Below, one piece after another: positions 41,182-50,635 of a DNA stretch of 64,000 bases. Under the pieces are notes generated by a model that did not search any database, was not told the origin of the DNA, and saw only the letters and a list, made by a program, of their open reading frames with translations. The stretch comes from Lutispora sp003527145. GTDB taxonomy: Bacteria > Bacillota > Clostridia > Lutisporales > Lutisporaceae. Location of the stretch: positions 62,001 through 126,000 of the forward strand of contig JASBZB010000006.1 of the NCBI GenBank assembly GCA_029983695.1, in the 5' to 3' direction. The position numbers and the translations under genes were made by a program. Numbering within the stretch: position 1 is the first letter of the stretch; every line of letters begins with the position of its first letter.

Positions 41182-43131
41182 TTATTTATTTGACACATAT
41201 TTATAGTAGTTGGTTTCAAGTATCCTTGCGGAATAAAAAAATTTTGCGTTTACTGTTTTGGAGATTGCTTTTATATAGTCCTCATCAACCTTTGCTCCTT
41301 GCTTTTGGATGAAAACTCTGCTCTCTGCGTTATAGGAGCCTTTATCGGTTATGAAGCTTTTATTGTTGAATAGGACCAGAGGTTCGGAGTCTGAGAATAT
41401 ATCCCTTCCCATGAGGAGCCTTGAGTCGTACTCCAATCCCATAAGGTTGGAAAGCGTGGGGAGGATGTCGAGGCTTGAGCAGGGCTTATCGACAACGACC
41501 GGCTTCATACCTTTTGTATACAGGATAAAGTTGTTCTTAAAGAGTTCAAAGTTTTTTTCTATAGGATGACCGGCCAGTTCTTCCAGCTCATCGCTCTCAA
41601 GTCCATAAGGATAATGATCAGAGCTTAAAGCTATGAGAGTTCTATCCGCTATGCCCGCCTCTTCAAGCTTGTTCAGCAAATATTCCAATGCCCGGTCCAG
41701 CTCTATTTGACAAGCTATATATGCTTTGCAGGGTTCCGAATAGGGCAGGCCCTGCACATATTTTTTGTTTTTTGAAGCCATAGCGTTTCCTGCAAAGGAG
41801 TATCTCATATGCCCGCTGACTGTCATATAGTAGATATGAAAGGGCTCTTTGCCGATATATTCCGGTATTGTTTTTTCCATCATTTCCAGGTCTGATTCAG
41901 GCCAGGTCTTTTCTACTTCCAGCCCACTCCCCAATCCTTTATAGGCATAGCCCATATTCGGATAGGACACATCTCTCCTATAGTAGGTATAGGTATTGTT
42001 GTGATAAGCCAGGGTTTTGTAGCCCAGATTCTTTAACTGATTGCCCAATACGAAGGGCATTGATATCTTGCCGGATTTATAAAAGCTCCAAACGCCGGTT
42101 TTAGGGATCAGGCTCGTATATGCCACATACTCGCCGTCTGAAGTGCTTACTCCCCATATAGGCGTGTAGAAGCCTGTGAAATTATAGCCTTCATTGACCA
42201 ATTTGTACAGGGTGGGAGTGACGTCCCGGCGCACTGCATAAGGAGAAAAGCTCTCGGCTGTGATCAATATGAGGTTGTATCCCTTGTACTTTCCGGTATA
42301 TTCATTTTTTGAGGAGGGCTCCGCCTTCCGGAAATACTGATGTATACTTTTTATTGTTTCATTTTTTTCAGCTGAGATCAATTGAGAAAAATCTATGTCC
42401 ATGATGTTGTATTCAATCTTCTTCTCTTTCGGAACATCGGCAGTTTTTGGGGGCACTGCTTGCGGGCTGCGGGGGGATTCTGCTAATGCAGGAGACCGGC
42501 CCCAAAATAGCCTTTGCACATCCAGCCTCATAGAGGTGACCAGCCCGAGCTTTTTCACTGACAGGACCGGATAGCTGCTTTCAAAATATAGATCATAAGC
42601 GGAATATTGTCCTCTCCCTGCTGCGTAAATAAAAGCAAGCCCCGTTAGGTGAAATAAGAGGATGCAGCAAGCTAAAAATATTCCGTATCGCCTGTCGGGT
42701 CTTTTTATTGATGGCAGCTTCTTTCTCAATAACACTGATGATATGAGAGGGAGAAACAGCAATATAATCCAAACAAGATTTTTGGCTATGCTGGCTATTA
42801 TATCCCTCCACAGCTCAAATATCTGCCCGGCGTTTGCGGCTGAATACAAGGTGTAAAATGTTTTGAAGGTCTTGTAATACAGCAGCTGTGAGGAGAAAAT
42901 AAATGCCGATAAGCCAAGGGTGATATGACATAAAATATGATTTGTCTTCTCTTTAAAGAAGGAGCAGGGAATATATAAAACAATTGAAAAGGGTATTGAA
43001 AATATTAAAGAGAGTATGGAACCGGAAGCAAATAGGCTTCCGGTGACAGATAACCTCAATATGCTTTCCATATAGAACATTGAGAGAATAAAATAAAGTA
43101 TAAAGTGCGGAATTTTTATATTTCTTATCAT
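41182..43131 (-). CDS. LTA-synthase-like membrane sulfatase-fold enzyme
   Basis: A 649-residue protein. Five N-terminal membrane helices (~1-180) are followed by a disordered linker and a large extracellular alkaline-phosphatase/sulfatase domain (~265-640). The nucleophile region is YNLILITAESFSPYAV; metal-binding and pocket segments are WGVSTSDGEY, YYMTVSGHMRYSF and LIALSSDHYPYG. This is the architecture of LtaS and of phosphoglycerol transferases. It would add glycerol-phosphate or a related group to a surface polymer. Acceptor not known. Confidence 0.9.
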   Translation of the reverse strand: MIRNIKIPHFILYFILSMFYMESILRLSVTGSLFASGSILSLIFSIPFSIVLYIPCSFFKEKTNHILCHITLGLSAFIFSSQLLYYKTFKTFYTLYSAANAGQIFELWRDIIASIAKNLVWIILLFLPLISSVLLRKKLPSIKRPDRRYGIFLACCILLFHLTGLAFIYAAGRGQYSAYDLYFESSYPVLSVKKLGLVTSMRLDVQRLFWGRSPALAESPRSPQAVPPKTADVPKEKKIEYNIMDIDFSQLISAEKNETIKSIHQYFRKAEPSSKNEYTGKYKGYNLILITAESFSPYAVRRDVTPTLYKLVNEGYNFTGFYTPIWGVSTSDGEYVAYTSLIPKTGVWSFYKSGKISMPFVLGNQLKNLGYKTLAYHNNTYTYYRRDVSYPNMGYAYKGLGSGLEVEKTWPESDLEMMEKTIPEYIGKEPFHIYYMTVSGHMRYSFAGNAMASKNKKYVQGLPYSEPCKAYIACQIELDRALEYLLNKLEEAGIADRTLIALSSDHYPYGLESDELEELAGHPIEKNFELFKNNFILYTKGMKPVVVDKPCSSLDILPTLSNLMGLEYDSRLLMGRDIFSDSEPLVLFNNKSFITDKGSYNAESRVFIQKQGAKVDEDYIKAISKTVNAKFFYSARILETNYYKYVSNK

Positions 43132-43383
43132 CTACATGATCCCCCTATATAACAATTATATAACAACACAGCACCATAAATAAAAAATATTTATGACGTT
43201 TCTGAACTTTTTTGTTTTATTGAGATATATTGAGATATTAACGAGCATCTTAAAACAACTTAATATAACCCAAATAATTTCTAAAAGATATTCAGCCGAA
43301 TTCAAATTATTCCGCCCATATACAATAATTGAATTTTTCCTTCCATTGCGAACATTTAAACAAAAAAATCAAGAATTTTAAGT

Positions 43384-43400
43384 TGGCATGCATCTTGCTT
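43384..43400 (+). promoter_or_regulatory. Sigma-54 promoter of the peptide-use operon
   Basis: TTGGCATGCATCTTGCTT contains the GG (43385-43386) and GC (43397-43398) of a sigma-54 promoter with exactly 10 bases between. It lies 49 bases before the first gene of the operon. The region 43132-43383 has no gene and a tandem 10-base repeat ATTGAGATAT at 43219-43238, a possible activator site. Confidence 0.8.
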
Positions 43401-43448
43401 ATAAATATAGACTATTAATAATTATGTCTTGGTTGGAGGGTGCAGCGG

Positions 43449-44420
43449 ATGACAAAACTGCTTGAATTCAAGGATTACAGCATGGGCTTTAAAGACGACA
43501 ATGGAAACGTATACAATTTATTGGATAAAGTTACATTCTGCATAGAGGAAGGAAAAGCCCTGGGCGTGGTGGGCGAATCCGGATGCGGCAAGAGTATGAC
43601 GAGCTTGTCCATAATGAGATTGCTGCCGTCTAACATAGTCTTACAGGGCGGCGAGATCATCTATAAAGGAGAGGATTTGCTGAAAAAGCCGGAGGCGGAT
43701 ATGCAAAGAGTAAGGGGTAAAGACATATCCATGGTCTTCCAGGAGCCTATGACATCATTGAATCCGGTTTTAACAGTAGGATTCCAGATAGGCGAGGTCT
43801 TGAGAAAGCATTATCCTGATATGAATAAGGAACAAATAAGGAAAAAGGTGATAGAACAATTGGAGCTGGTAGGCATACCAAGTCCCGAGAAGAGACTGGA
43901 TCAATATCCCCATGAGTTTTCAGGAGGCATGCGGCAGAGAGTGATGATAGCTATGGCAGTAGTATGCCGGCCTAATCTGCTGATCGCGGATGAGCCCACC
44001 ACCGCCCTTGATGTCACCATTCAAGCCCAGGTGCTGGATTTGATGCAAAAGCTGAAGGAAAAGGGCTCGCTGATGCTTATAACTCATAACTTAGGAATAG
44101 TCTCAGAAATATGTGATGAGGTAGTAGTAATGTATGCCGGCAGGGTAGTTGAAAAGGGAAGCGTGGAAGAAATATTTGAAAATCCATGCCATCCATATAC
44201 AAGAGGCCTTATGGCTGCAATACCATCCCTGTCCGTTGAGCAGGAGGAGCTGTATTCAATACCTGGTACAGTGCCTATAGCTAAAAACTTTGCAGTAGGA
44301 TGCAGATTTGCAGATAGGTGCAGCGAATGTGCGGAAGGCTGCAAATACAGCGTTCCTCCTATTAGAGAGGTGAGTCCCAACCATTATGTGCAATGCTGGT
44401 TGGACTTTGAAGGGAGGTAA
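43449..44420 (+). CDS. oppD: Oligopeptide ABC transporter, ATPase subunit OppD type
   Basis: A 323-residue nucleotide-binding subunit. Walker A GESGCGKSM, signature SGGMRQR and Walker B LLIADEPTTALDVT are present, and the C-terminal oligo_HPY region with Cys motif VGCRFADRCSECAEGC may bind an Fe-S cluster. TTGGAGGG precedes ATG 43449; the frame begins at GTG 43440. First gene of the sigma-54 operon. Confidence 0.94.
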   Translation: MTKLLEFKDYSMGFKDDNGNVYNLLDKVTFCIEEGKALGVVGESGCGKSMTSLSIMRLLPSNIVLQGGEIIYKGEDLLKKPEADMQRVRGKDISMVFQEPMTSLNPVLTVGFQIGEVLRKHYPDMNKEQIRKKVIEQLELVGIPSPEKRLDQYPHEFSGGMRQRVMIAMAVVCRPNLLIADEPTTALDVTIQAQVLDLMQKLKEKGSLMLITHNLGIVSEICDEVVVMYAGRVVEKGSVEEIFENPCHPYTRGLMAAIPSLSVEQEELYSIPGTVPIAKNFAVGCRFADRCSECAEGCKYSVPPIREVSPNHYVQCWLDFEGR

Positions 44421-44427
44421 TGGTTTT

Positions 44428-45411
44428 ATGGAGGATAAAATATTAGAGGTCAAGGATCTGACCAAGTACTTTGATGTATATAACGGGCTATTTGGAAAAA
44501 AGAAATATGTCCATGCAGTAGAAAATGTCAGCTTTGATCTATATAAATCAGAAACCCTGGGAATTGTAGGAGAATCGGGCTCCGGAAAATCAACATTGGG
44601 GAGGGTTTTGCTGAAGCTTATAAAGCACACTTCGGGCAAAGTCGTATACAGGGGCAAGGACATAATGAGCCTGAGGTCCGGGGATTTCGGAGCATTGAGG
44701 AGAGAACTGCAGATGGTATTCCAGGATCCCTATGCTTCCTTAAACCCAAGGATCAAAATAGGAGATGCTATTGCAGAGCCTTTGGCAGCTAATCGGATTG
44801 TCTCAAGCTATGGTGAGGCACGCAAAAAGGTATATGAGCTATTGGAGCTGGTGGGGCTTCAGGCTGAATTGTACGAGCGTTATCCCTATGAATTCTCGGG
44901 AGGTCAGAGGCAGCGCATCAGCATCGCAAGAGCTTTGGCTCTGGAACCCCAGATATTGGTATGCGATGAGGCGGTATCGGCCCTTGATGTCTCCGTTCAA
45001 GCCCAAATATTGAATCTTTTTAACAGCTTAAAGAAGCAATTGGATTTGACATATTTGTTTATCAGCCATGATCTGTCTGTAGTGAAGCATATAAGCGACA
45101 GGATAATGGTGATGTATCTGGGAGAAATTATGGAATTAGCTCCTACGGATAAAATATTCGAGAGAACTCTTCACCCTTATACGGAGGCATTGATATCTGC
45201 CATACCTGAACCAAAGTCAAAGGAGAAGAGGAAGAGGATAATATTGGAAGGCGATATACCAAGCCCTATCGATCCTCCCATGGGCTGCAGATTTGAAAGC
45301 AGATGCTTTAAGGCTATGGAGATGTGCAGGACTGTGCATCCGCAGATGACAGAGGTACAGCCTAAGCATTTTGTTCGCTGTCATCTATATTCAGAAGGGA
45401 AGGAGGATTGA
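44428..45411 (+). CDS. oppF: Oligopeptide ABC transporter, ATPase subunit OppF type
   Basis: A 327-residue partner ATPase: Walker A GESGSGKST, signature SGGQRQR, Walker B LVCDEAVSALDVS, and the C-terminal GCRFESRCFKAMEMC Cys block. GGGAGG precedes ATG 44428, inside a longer frame from 44386. It starts 7 bases after oppD. Confidence 0.94.
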   Translation: MEDKILEVKDLTKYFDVYNGLFGKKKYVHAVENVSFDLYKSETLGIVGESGSGKSTLGRVLLKLIKHTSGKVVYRGKDIMSLRSGDFGALRRELQMVFQDPYASLNPRIKIGDAIAEPLAANRIVSSYGEARKKVYELLELVGLQAELYERYPYEFSGGQRQRISIARALALEPQILVCDEAVSALDVSVQAQILNLFNSLKKQLDLTYLFISHDLSVVKHISDRIMVMYLGEIMELAPTDKIFERTLHPYTEALISAIPEPKSKEKRKRIILEGDIPSPIDPPMGCRFESRCFKAMEMCRTVHPQMTEVQPKHFVRCHLYSEGKED

Positions 45412-45415
45412 TAAG

Positions 45416-46378
45416 GTGCTTAAATATATGTTTAGAAGAGGACTAAAGGGACTGCTGACAATATTTGTATCCATAACGATCACATTTTTCATCATCAGGC
45501 TTATGCCGGCTGACCCTGTAACCTTGCTGGTGGACCCAAAGATGGGGCCTGAGGTGCAGAAGGCTATGATGGAGCAATTCGGCCTGGACAAGCCGCTGGG
45601 TGAGCAATATGCGATTTTCATAAAGCAGGCTGCTATGGGAAACCTCGGTGTATCCTTTAAGACCAGAGAACCCGTTACGGAGGTCATAATGCAGAAGCTG
45701 CCTTGGACATTGCTGCTGCTGGTCATCACTGTAACCCTTTCGCTGCTGGTCGGCATACCCATAGGAATGCTGTCAGCCAAGAAAAGGAACCAGGCCTTTG
45801 ATAAGCTGGTGAATGTTTTGGTTGTGGTAGGGATTTCGATATTTATACCATTTTTATCTTTTGCGTTTCTGTATATATTTGCATATTATCTGAAGCTTTT
45901 CCCGACAGGCGGTGCTTATACACCCCCTCCTGGAAAGGGACTGGATTATGTTTTGGATGTGGCAAGACATGCTGTGCTGCCGGCTCTGACTTTGTTTATC
46001 AATAATGTGGCCACAATCATACTCTATACGCGAAACAGCATGATAGATGTTCTTAAGGAGGATTATATCCGTACAGCTTTTTCAAAGGGATGGAATGATA
46101 AATATGTAATACGCACTCATGCGCTTAAAAATGCTCTCATTCCCACCATCACCGTTACAGGGCTGGTCATAGGTTCAATGGTAGGCGGAGCGGTGATGAC
46201 TGAAACCGTATATGCATGGCCCGGCATAGGGAGGCTTATTTATGAATCTGTAAGCGCTATGGACTATCCGGTGCTTCAGGGAGCATTTCTCATTTTAGCT
46301 GTAGCAGTAGTGCTCATGAACATAATCACAGACTTAGTAGTGGCCTGGTTGGATCCGCGCATTAAATTAGGAGGTTAA
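45416..46378 (+). CDS. oppB: Oligopeptide ABC transporter, permease OppB type
   Basis: A 320-residue permease with six helices. The N-terminal part shows LTIFVSITITFFIIRLMPADPV and, near the middle, the EAA loop YIRTAFSKGWNDKYV that docks with the ATPases. GGAGG at 45402-45406 precedes GTG 45416. Confidence 0.93.
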   Translation: MLKYMFRRGLKGLLTIFVSITITFFIIRLMPADPVTLLVDPKMGPEVQKAMMEQFGLDKPLGEQYAIFIKQAAMGNLGVSFKTREPVTEVIMQKLPWTLLLLVITVTLSLLVGIPIGMLSAKKRNQAFDKLVNVLVVVGISIFIPFLSFAFLYIFAYYLKLFPTGGAYTPPPGKGLDYVLDVARHAVLPALTLFINNVATIILYTRNSMIDVLKEDYIRTAFSKGWNDKYVIRTHALKNALIPTITVTGLVIGSMVGGAVMTETVYAWPGIGRLIYESVSAMDYPVLQGAFLILAVAVVLMNIITDLVVAWLDPRIKLGG

Positions 46379-46382
46379 ATCA

Positions 46383-47225
46383 ATGCAGAGCAGAACATTT
46401 TTCCAAGCATTTGTCAGAAAAAAACTGGCCGTAATCGGGCTTATAGGCGTACTGATTATCTTTTTTATGGGATTTGCAGCCCCTTATATCGCACCATATC
46501 CCACCGGCTACGGTACGGAGATTATGGAACCTCCTTCATTGACACATTGGTTCGGCACAGATGGTTTGGGCCTTGATGTATTTGCAGAGGTTGTATGGGG
46601 AGCACGGACTTCGCTCTATGTGTCGATAATGGCTGTGGCTGTGGCAGCAATCATAGGAATTCCCGCCGGACTGATATCCGGGTACAAAAAAGGCATCACA
46701 GGCTCAATCATCGACGGAATAATCGATATATTCCTTACCCTTCCGGTTTTGCCTCTTATGATAGTTATAGCCGCCATAGTAGGATCTTCCATAACCAATG
46801 TGGCTGTGGTTATAGGACTGTTCGCATGGCCATCTTTGGCACGGGTGGCCCGAAATTCAACCATGAAGGTATCGGAAATGCAATTTATAGAGGCTGCAAG
46901 ATGTGTAGGAATATCATCAAAAACGATACTGTTCAAGCATATTCTTCTGAATATTGCGGGACCTGTTTTAGTAAACCTTACTTTGGTCATGGCGACGGCC
47001 GTATTATCCGAGTCGGGCTTAAGCTTTTTGGGGCTGGGAGATCCTACGACCTGGTCCTGGGGCACGATCCTGAAGAAAGCCTGGGATGCAGGCGCCGTAA
47101 TAGATACGCCGAATCCATGGTGGTGGTGGTTTTTTACAAGCTTCTTCATCATGATTTATGTAATTTGTTTCAATTTATTGGGCAGCGGCATCAATGAGGC
47201 GCTGAATCCCAAAGCAAGAGATTAA
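46383..47225 (+). CDS. oppC: Oligopeptide ABC transporter, permease OppC type
   Basis: A 280-residue permease. It has the N-terminal domain HWFGTDGLGLDVFAEVVWGA typical of DppC/OppC, five to six helices, and the EAA loop FIEAARCVGISSKTILFKH. It follows oppB by 4 bases. Confidence 0.93.
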   Translation: MQSRTFFQAFVRKKLAVIGLIGVLIIFFMGFAAPYIAPYPTGYGTEIMEPPSLTHWFGTDGLGLDVFAEVVWGARTSLYVSIMAVAVAAIIGIPAGLISGYKKGITGSIIDGIIDIFLTLPVLPLMIVIAAIVGSSITNVAVVIGLFAWPSLARVARNSTMKVSEMQFIEAARCVGISSKTILFKHILLNIAGPVLVNLTLVMATAVLSESGLSFLGLGDPTTWSWGTILKKAWDAGAVIDTPNPWWWWFFTSFFIMIYVICFNLLGSGINEALNPKARD

Positions 47226-47239
47226 GGAGGTATTGGTAT

Positions 47240-48850
47240 ATGCATGATTTGATAATTCGCAATGGCTGTATAGTGGATGGCACAGGTGCAAAGGGATTTT
47301 TAGGAGATATAGCCATAGATGGGGATAGAATAAGCAGCGTCGATACATCGATAGATGAAAAAGGTTTAAAGGAGATTGACGCTTCCGGTAAAATTGTGAT
47401 CCCCGGCTTCATCGACCCTCATGTCCATGAAGAGTGGATATGCATGATAGACGGCACTTATGAATTGTTTTTGCGCCAGGGCGTTACTACTGTGGTAAAT
47501 GGCAACTGCGGACATTCCATAGCTCCGGGGCCTGTGGACAACGTAATAGATTATTACTGGGGAAACGGCTTGATGAGCACCAAGCAGAGGGATAAATACA
47601 AAAAAAGATTCCCTCAATGGAATGATTATGCAGGATATAAAAAGGCAGTGGAGGACAAAGGCACCAACATAAACTTTGCAACCCTGCTGGGCCATGGAAC
47701 AATCCGATGGTCGGTCATGGAAGGTGCTTGCGACAGGCCGCCTACGCCGGAAGAAGCGGAAAAGATCGAAGGCATAATACGCCGCAACATGGAGCAGGGA
47801 GCCTGGGGAATATCCTTTGGGCTTGACTATGTGCCCAGCAGGTATGCGGATATGGATGAACTGGTCACTGTGGCAAAGCTTGTCGAGGAGTACGACGGAA
47901 TAGCCGCTGCACATCTCAGGCATTCCATAGGGGTAAAGGAAGCCACCGACGAATTTATCGAGGTGGGAAGGAGATCAGGCGTAAAGCTGCAAGTTTCTCA
48001 TCTCAAGCCTACATGTCCTGAAGCCTTTGATTCGGTTGCCAAAGCTGCGGAGTCAGGCTTGAAAATTTTAGCGGATACCATACCCAGAAGCACCGGACAT
48101 TGCACCGGCAAGGCAAGGCTTATCCAGTTTATTATGGCTCTATCTGATGAGCTGTTTGCAGGAGGACCCGAGGGAGTAAAGAAAGCCCTTCTGACTAAAG
48201 AAGGCAGAGCAATAGTGAAAAAGGATGCATATATTTTTGCCGGAGATAAATCTGATAAGTTTATTATTTTGTCTGAAGACCCTCACCTAGAAGGAAGGTC
48301 AGTTAAAGATATTGCCCGGGAAAAGGGGATTGATGCAGACGAATGCATGCTGGATTTGATCGGCGATGACAATAACTATGTTTTCTGGCTGGGAGGTCCC
48401 TCAAGAGAAGATTTTCCCGAGACAGGGCACATGGATTCCATTGTGTCGAATCCCTATGTATGCGTCGGCACCGATGAAATACTGGGAGATGTGGAAGATC
48501 CTTTTGATTGGTATGAGCTCCAGCGAAGAGGCGGCTTCCCCATATTCATGCAGATGTATCTTTCTAAGGGCGTGGCTGTGGAGGAGATTGTAAGAAGGAA
48601 CACCTCCATGGTTGCAAGGCATTTTGGAATTGAGCAAAGAGGAGAACTGAAAAAGGGCAGCTTTGCTGATATAGCAGTTATTGATCTTGAAAATTACAGA
48701 TTCCCGTCTCCGAAGGAGATTGATTATAGAAAGCCCCTGACTATGGCAGATGGCGTTGATACGGTAATAGTCAACGGAAAAATAACCCTTGAAAAGGGGC
48801 AATTGAAGTCAGCATATTCAGGAAAGGTTCTAAATAGGGATACAAAGTAA
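47240..48850 (+). CDS. N-acyl-D-amino-acid deacylase-like amidohydrolase
   Basis: A 536-residue amidohydrolase of the D-aminoacylase family. His61 and His63 (DPHVHEEW) bind metal; Cys90 in NGNCGHS is the extra ligand typical of D-aminoacylases; further His ligands occur in AAHLRHSIG and VSHLKPT. These enzymes split N-acyl-D-amino acids, and some dehydroaminoacyl or dipeptide-like substrates, to free D-amino acid. AAGGAGGT precedes the ATG. Position within the opp operon argues that imported compounds are its substrates. Confidence 0.88.
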   Translation: MHDLIIRNGCIVDGTGAKGFLGDIAIDGDRISSVDTSIDEKGLKEIDASGKIVIPGFIDPHVHEEWICMIDGTYELFLRQGVTTVVNGNCGHSIAPGPVDNVIDYYWGNGLMSTKQRDKYKKRFPQWNDYAGYKKAVEDKGTNINFATLLGHGTIRWSVMEGACDRPPTPEEAEKIEGIIRRNMEQGAWGISFGLDYVPSRYADMDELVTVAKLVEEYDGIAAAHLRHSIGVKEATDEFIEVGRRSGVKLQVSHLKPTCPEAFDSVAKAAESGLKILADTIPRSTGHCTGKARLIQFIMALSDELFAGGPEGVKKALLTKEGRAIVKKDAYIFAGDKSDKFIILSEDPHLEGRSVKDIAREKGIDADECMLDLIGDDNNYVFWLGGPSREDFPETGHMDSIVSNPYVCVGTDEILGDVEDPFDWYELQRRGGFPIFMQMYLSKGVAVEEIVRRNTSMVARHFGIEQRGELKKGSFADIAVIDLENYRFPSPKEIDYRKPLTMADGVDTVIVNGKITLEKGQLKSAYSGKVLNRDTK

Positions 48851-48867
48851 AGGGAGGAATAGGAATT

Positions 48868-50514
48868 ATGAAGAAAAGGACAGCAGTATTATTGACAACT
48901 CTAATAGTTTTATTTTCATTTTTGGTTACTGCGTGCGGCGGGAACAGCCCCCAAAGCGCACAGCCGGCAGGCGAAAGCACTGCTGAGGTGAAGCCTGCAG
49001 TAGGAGGGAGCCTGGTAGTGGGCATCACTGGAGATCCTTATAATCTGGCAACATGGTTATCTAATGATATGAATTCGTCAATGGTTATGAATCTTGCATT
49101 GCCGCCTTTGATGGCTACGGATAGCAAGGGAAATAAGGTGCCCTATATATTGAAGAGCTGTGATATAAGCTCTGATGCAAAGGTTTATACAGTGACATTG
49201 CATGATGGACTCACATGGCATGACGGCAAGGAATTTACCTCTGAAGATATGGCTTTTACTGCAGAATATCTTGTAAAGCATAAGCTGGGATATGGATTAG
49301 ATATGTATTCCAATGTGGAGAAAACAGAGATCGTCGACAAGACTACTTTGAAATACTATCTGAAAAGCCCCCAGGTCAACTTTATGTCTCAGGTAGGCTT
49401 CTGGATAGATGTGATGCCGAAACATATTTATGAAAATGTGGATGACCCGGCTAATTTTGAATACAATGGGGTAGGCTACGGCCCGTATAAGCTGAAGGAA
49501 TATAAAAAAGGCGAATATTATTCCTTTGAAAGGGTTGAAAATTGGGCTTTAGCCAATGACGGGCAGGGCGCTTATATAGAAAACATCACCTTCAGGGTCT
49601 TCCCGGATGCTAATGCTCTGGTGCTTGCAATGAAGAATGGAGAAGTCAATGTATCAGGCTCAGCGCTGCCTATAGCAGCCCAAAAGCAGCTGGAATCCAC
49701 ACCGGATAAATTTGGGATAAAAAAGGTGAACTCACTGGGTTACGGATACTTTGCATTCAGCTACAAGAATGAACTGCTAAAAGACTTTAATGTTCGCAAA
49801 GCCATAGCCATGACCATCGACAGAGATGCCCTTGTAAACACTGCAATGCAGGGCGGGGCAATAAAAATGGAAACACCTATATCACCTGTTTTTGAAGATC
49901 TTGTAAAATCAGATATAAAATTCCCTGCTTTTGATGTAGAGGGTGCCAAGAGTCTTCTTGAATCCTCCGGATATACTGATAAGGACAATGATGGGGTAAG
50001 GGAGTCAGCTACAGGCAAAAAACTGGAATTTGAATTGATATATCGTACTACTACTGCTAATATTGACCCCATTGCCAACGTATTTAAGGCCAATGCAGAA
50101 AAGGCAGGCATAAAGATAAACCTTAAGCCTGTTGATCCTGCCACATATACTGACAGGGTTACAAAGCAGAGAAACTTCGATATAAACGTTATAGACTGGG
50201 GTGTAATAGACGACCCGGATTCCTCTTTGAGCACTGTATATGCTTCCAATGCCCAGCTCAACTTTATGAATTATAAAAATGAGAAAATGGATGAATTGCT
50301 TGCAAAATCTACCCAGGAACCAAGCTATGAAAACCGTATAAAGCTTATGGATGAATTCCAGAAGGAATATGTAAATGAGCTTCCTGCGATTAACACATGG
50401 GTAAGGGTCAATGCTTACGGCTATTCAAAGGACTTTGAAGGCTGGGATTTGACTCCCGGGCTTTATGGGGTATTGGATGCAAAGGATATAGTCAAGGTTT
50501 ATAAAGTAAAATAG
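48868..50514 (+). CDS. Peptide-binding lipoprotein (SBP family 5, OppA type)
   Basis: A 548-residue substrate-binding protein. Signal peptide with lipobox LVTACGGN (Cys at residue ~24), then a Ser/Gly linker and the DppA/OppA fold with LTWHDGKEFTSEDMAFT and YGPYKLKEYKKGEYYSFERV. It would hand peptides to OppBCDF at the outer face of the membrane. AGGGAGGAATAGG precedes the ATG. Ligand unknown. Confidence 0.93.
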   Translation: MKKRTAVLLTTLIVLFSFLVTACGGNSPQSAQPAGESTAEVKPAVGGSLVVGITGDPYNLATWLSNDMNSSMVMNLALPPLMATDSKGNKVPYILKSCDISSDAKVYTVTLHDGLTWHDGKEFTSEDMAFTAEYLVKHKLGYGLDMYSNVEKTEIVDKTTLKYYLKSPQVNFMSQVGFWIDVMPKHIYENVDDPANFEYNGVGYGPYKLKEYKKGEYYSFERVENWALANDGQGAYIENITFRVFPDANALVLAMKNGEVNVSGSALPIAAQKQLESTPDKFGIKKVNSLGYGYFAFSYKNELLKDFNVRKAIAMTIDRDALVNTAMQGGAIKMETPISPVFEDLVKSDIKFPAFDVEGAKSLLESSGYTDKDNDGVRESATGKKLEFELIYRTTTANIDPIANVFKANAEKAGIKINLKPVDPATYTDRVTKQRNFDINVIDWGVIDDPDSSLSTVYASNAQLNFMNYKNEKMDELLAKSTQEPSYENRIKLMDEFQKEYVNELPAINTWVRVNAYGYSKDFEGWDLTPGLYGVLDAKDIVKVYKVK

Positions 50515-50635
50515 GAAACCCCCCCCCAAATATATATTGGAGTTCAAAGAAGGATATGAGCCAGATATAATCCGTTCATATCCTTCGCTCCTAAGTTGTG
50601 ATCAATTTTTAAGCGGCATTACAGGAGGCATAAGT

